Source of the DNA: Nocardioides sp.
GTDB lineage: Bacteria > Actinomycetota > Actinomycetes > Propionibacteriales > Nocardioidaceae
Direction of reading: 5' to 3'
DNA: 40,561 nt
Assembly: GCA_017354415.1 (NCBI GenBank)
Contig: JAFMQY010000011.1
Coordinates: 1 to 40,561, forward strand
Part shown: positions 38,879 to 40,561 of the stretch, one piece after another
Layout of the letters: each line of letters opens with the position of its first letter
How positions within the stretch are numbered: the first letter of the stretch is position 1
Made by a program: the position numbers and the translations under genes
The notes under the pieces: model-generated
What the model saw: only the letters and a program-made list of their open reading frames with translations
Database searches by the model: none
Told to the model about the DNA's origin: nothing

Positions 38879-40561
38879 CCCGCAGCGAGTCCAGCACCCG
38901 CTCGGCCTCCGGACGAAGCCCCCGGCCCTGGCGGCCGTCGTACTCCTCGAGTACGGCGTCCAGCCGGCCGGGGGCCACGTCGTCCGCGAGCGCCCGGAGC
39001 CGCTCCCAGTCCATGGCCGGGAACCAGCGGTTGTAGCTGAACCCGTGCGCGAGCGCGACCAGCCGTACGCCGGCCTCGACCCGGTCCGCGTCGGTCTCGA
39101 TCGTCAGCAGCCACGCCCCCAGCGCCGCCAGTCCCATCCCGACCACCGGGTAGTCGACGGCGGAGTCGGGGGTCACGCGCAGGTGGCTCAGCTGCTCCAC
39201 GCCCTCGGCCGCGAGATGTCGTCCGCGGCGTCGCCGTTCGTCGGTGTCCGCGTAGCGCGAGTACGCCGCCAGGGCTGTCGCCAGCGGGATCAGCGACCAA
39301 GGCTCGAGCCCGCTCGAGCTCATCCCGGCGAAGACGACGCCCCGGAGGTTCGCCAGCGACCGGTCCAGCCCGTCCAGGCCTCCGGCAACGTCGCCGCGCA
39401 CCAGGAGCAGCTCGGCGATCGCCTGGTCCCGGACCAGGCCGGCAGTGACGTCGGTGGCGGGCGGCTCCCCGGCCTCGTCGAGCAGCCGCTCGGCCTCGTC
39501 GAGCCGGCCCCGCCGAAGCGCAGAGAGCGCCACACCCGTACGCATGCTGAAGGCGTCGTCCTCGGCGTGCAGCCGGTGCAGCAGCGGGATGGCGGCCATG
39601 GCGTGCTCGGCAGCCTCCTCGTGCTCGCCACGGTTGAGCGCCTGCATCGCGCACTGGGTGTGCAGGGTCGCGACCTCCCAGACCGTCGTGTGCTCGTCCA
39701 CCATCGCCAGCGCCTGCTCGAGGTAGCTGCGGGAGTCCTCGAGGGCGCCCTCGTTCTCGGCCAGGATCGCGGCCCACTGCCAGGCCATCGCGGCGGTACG
39801 ACGGTCCGCGTCGCGGGTGAGCGCGAGTACAGCGTCGCGGCGACCCGACGAGAAGTCGCTGCCGGCGAACATCGCGCGCGCCACTCGGCTCCACGGCTGG
39901 CTCGGCTCCGGGAGGTCGTGGATCACGGCCGCCAGGTCCGCCACGCCGTCCGGGCGCATGAAGCCGAGGTGCACAAGGACCAGCACCACGGCCTCGACCG
40001 TGACCTCGGTGAGCTCGGGAGGAGGATGCCAGTCGAGGAGGACCTTCACTCCGAGATCGGACATCGCCAGGAAGCGCGCGAAGTTCCCGGTCACCGACCA
40101 CAGACCGCCCAACGAGGCGAGCAACGGCACGGCGTGCGGGGCATCGCCCGCCACCAGGCAGCGGCGGAGCACGTCGGCGAGGTTGGTCTCCTCGGCGTCC
40201 AGCACGTCCACGACCTCGACCTGGCGCTGTCCGAAGAGGTGGGGCCGCGCCCACGTGGCCAGGCCCACGGCCCACCGGGTCTGGGCGTCCCTCGCCGCCT
40301 CGCCCTGACCCGCCTCGGTCAGCCGCTGGGCACCGAACTCCCGCACGGTCTCGAGCATCCGGTGCCGGGTCACGCCGTCGTGCTCGGTCACCGAGAGCAG
40401 CGACTGGTCGACCAGCGTCTCGACCAGCTCCGTACCGTCGGGGCCGAGCAGGGCGCGCGCGGCCTCCGCCGAGAACCCGTCCTGGAACACCGACAGCCAG
40501 GCCAGGGCCTGCTGCTCGTCGGCGGTGAGCAGGTCCCAGGACCACGCGATCACGGCGCTGA
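38862..40561 (-). CDS. C-terminal part of an AfsR/SARP- or LuxR-type NB-ARC/TPR-containing regulator; partial, open at the right edge
   Basis: AVIAWSWDLLTADEQQALAWLSVFQDGFSAEAARALLG...LVETLVDQSLLSVTEHDGVTRHRMLETVREFGAQRL; TPR-like alanine/leucine-rich remainder. Confidence 0.8.
   Translation of the reverse strand, partial: SAVIAWSWDLLTADEQQALAWLSVFQDGFSAEAARALLGPDGTELVETLVDQSLLSVTEHDGVTRHRMLETVREFGAQRLTEAGQGEAARDAQTRWAVGLATWARPHLFGQRQVEVVDVLDAEETNLADVLRRCLVAGDAPHAVPLLASLGGLWSVTGNFARFLAMSDLGVKVLLDWHPPPELTEVTVEAVVLVLVHLGFMRPDGVADLAAVIHDLPEPSQPWSRVARAMFAGSDFSSGRRDAVLALTRDADRRTAAMAWQWAAILAENEGALEDSRSYLEQALAMVDEHTTVWEVATLHTQCAMQALNRGEHEEAAEHAMAAIPLLHRLHAEDDAFSMRTGVALSALRRGRLDEAERLLDEAGEPPATDVTAGLVRDQAIAELLLVRGDVAGGLDGLDRSLANLRGVVFAGMSSSGLEPWSLIPLATALAAYSRYADTDERRRRGRHLAAEGVEQLSHLRVTPDSAVDYPVVGMGLAALGAWLLTIETDADRVEAGVRLVALAHGFSYNRWFPAMDWERLRALADDVAPGRLDAVLEEYDGRQGRGLRPEAERVLDSLRVTSSG

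Overview
Window from a high-GC actinobacterium (Nocardioides/Propionibacteriales-like by protein character; this is an inference). From left to right: (1) a partial UDP-glucose dehydrogenase gene, uppP, and a divergent DUF368 (PopT-type) membrane protein gene. (2) A decayed accessory zone at about 3.6-8.9 kb. It holds a GT2::phosphomannomutase chimeric relic, a GH65 phosphorylase relic, a GT2 relic, and a truncated integrase next to tRNA-Pro(GGG), with an intact ppa gene inside it. It also holds a small ORF (4524-4928, minus) encoding a His-rich protein built from exactly eleven 11-residue repeats. (3) An HtrA-like protease, OsmC and LysE. (4) A conserved minus-strand block der-plsC-cmk / tyrA-aroH / rluB-scpB-scpA-small ORF-parA, with an MFS gene on the plus strand inside it. 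(5) A large translationally coupled inositol-catabolism cluster (iolE/I-like, iolC, Cgl0158-family aldolase, iolB, iolD, CUT2-type ABC importer, two Gfo/Idh/MocA dehydrogenases) with a divergent GntR regulator and no iolA in the window. (6) An SDR - PhyH dioxygenase - ROK kinase operon. (7) A DrrAB-like ABC exporter and the C-terminal part of an AfsR/NB-ARC-like regulator. The most unusual observations are the hendecad His-rich protein, the in-frame GT2::ManB fusion relic, mutually exclusive stems upstream of aroH-tyrA, and several well-defined intergenic repeats and hairpins. Family calls come from reading motifs by eye; no database search was run.
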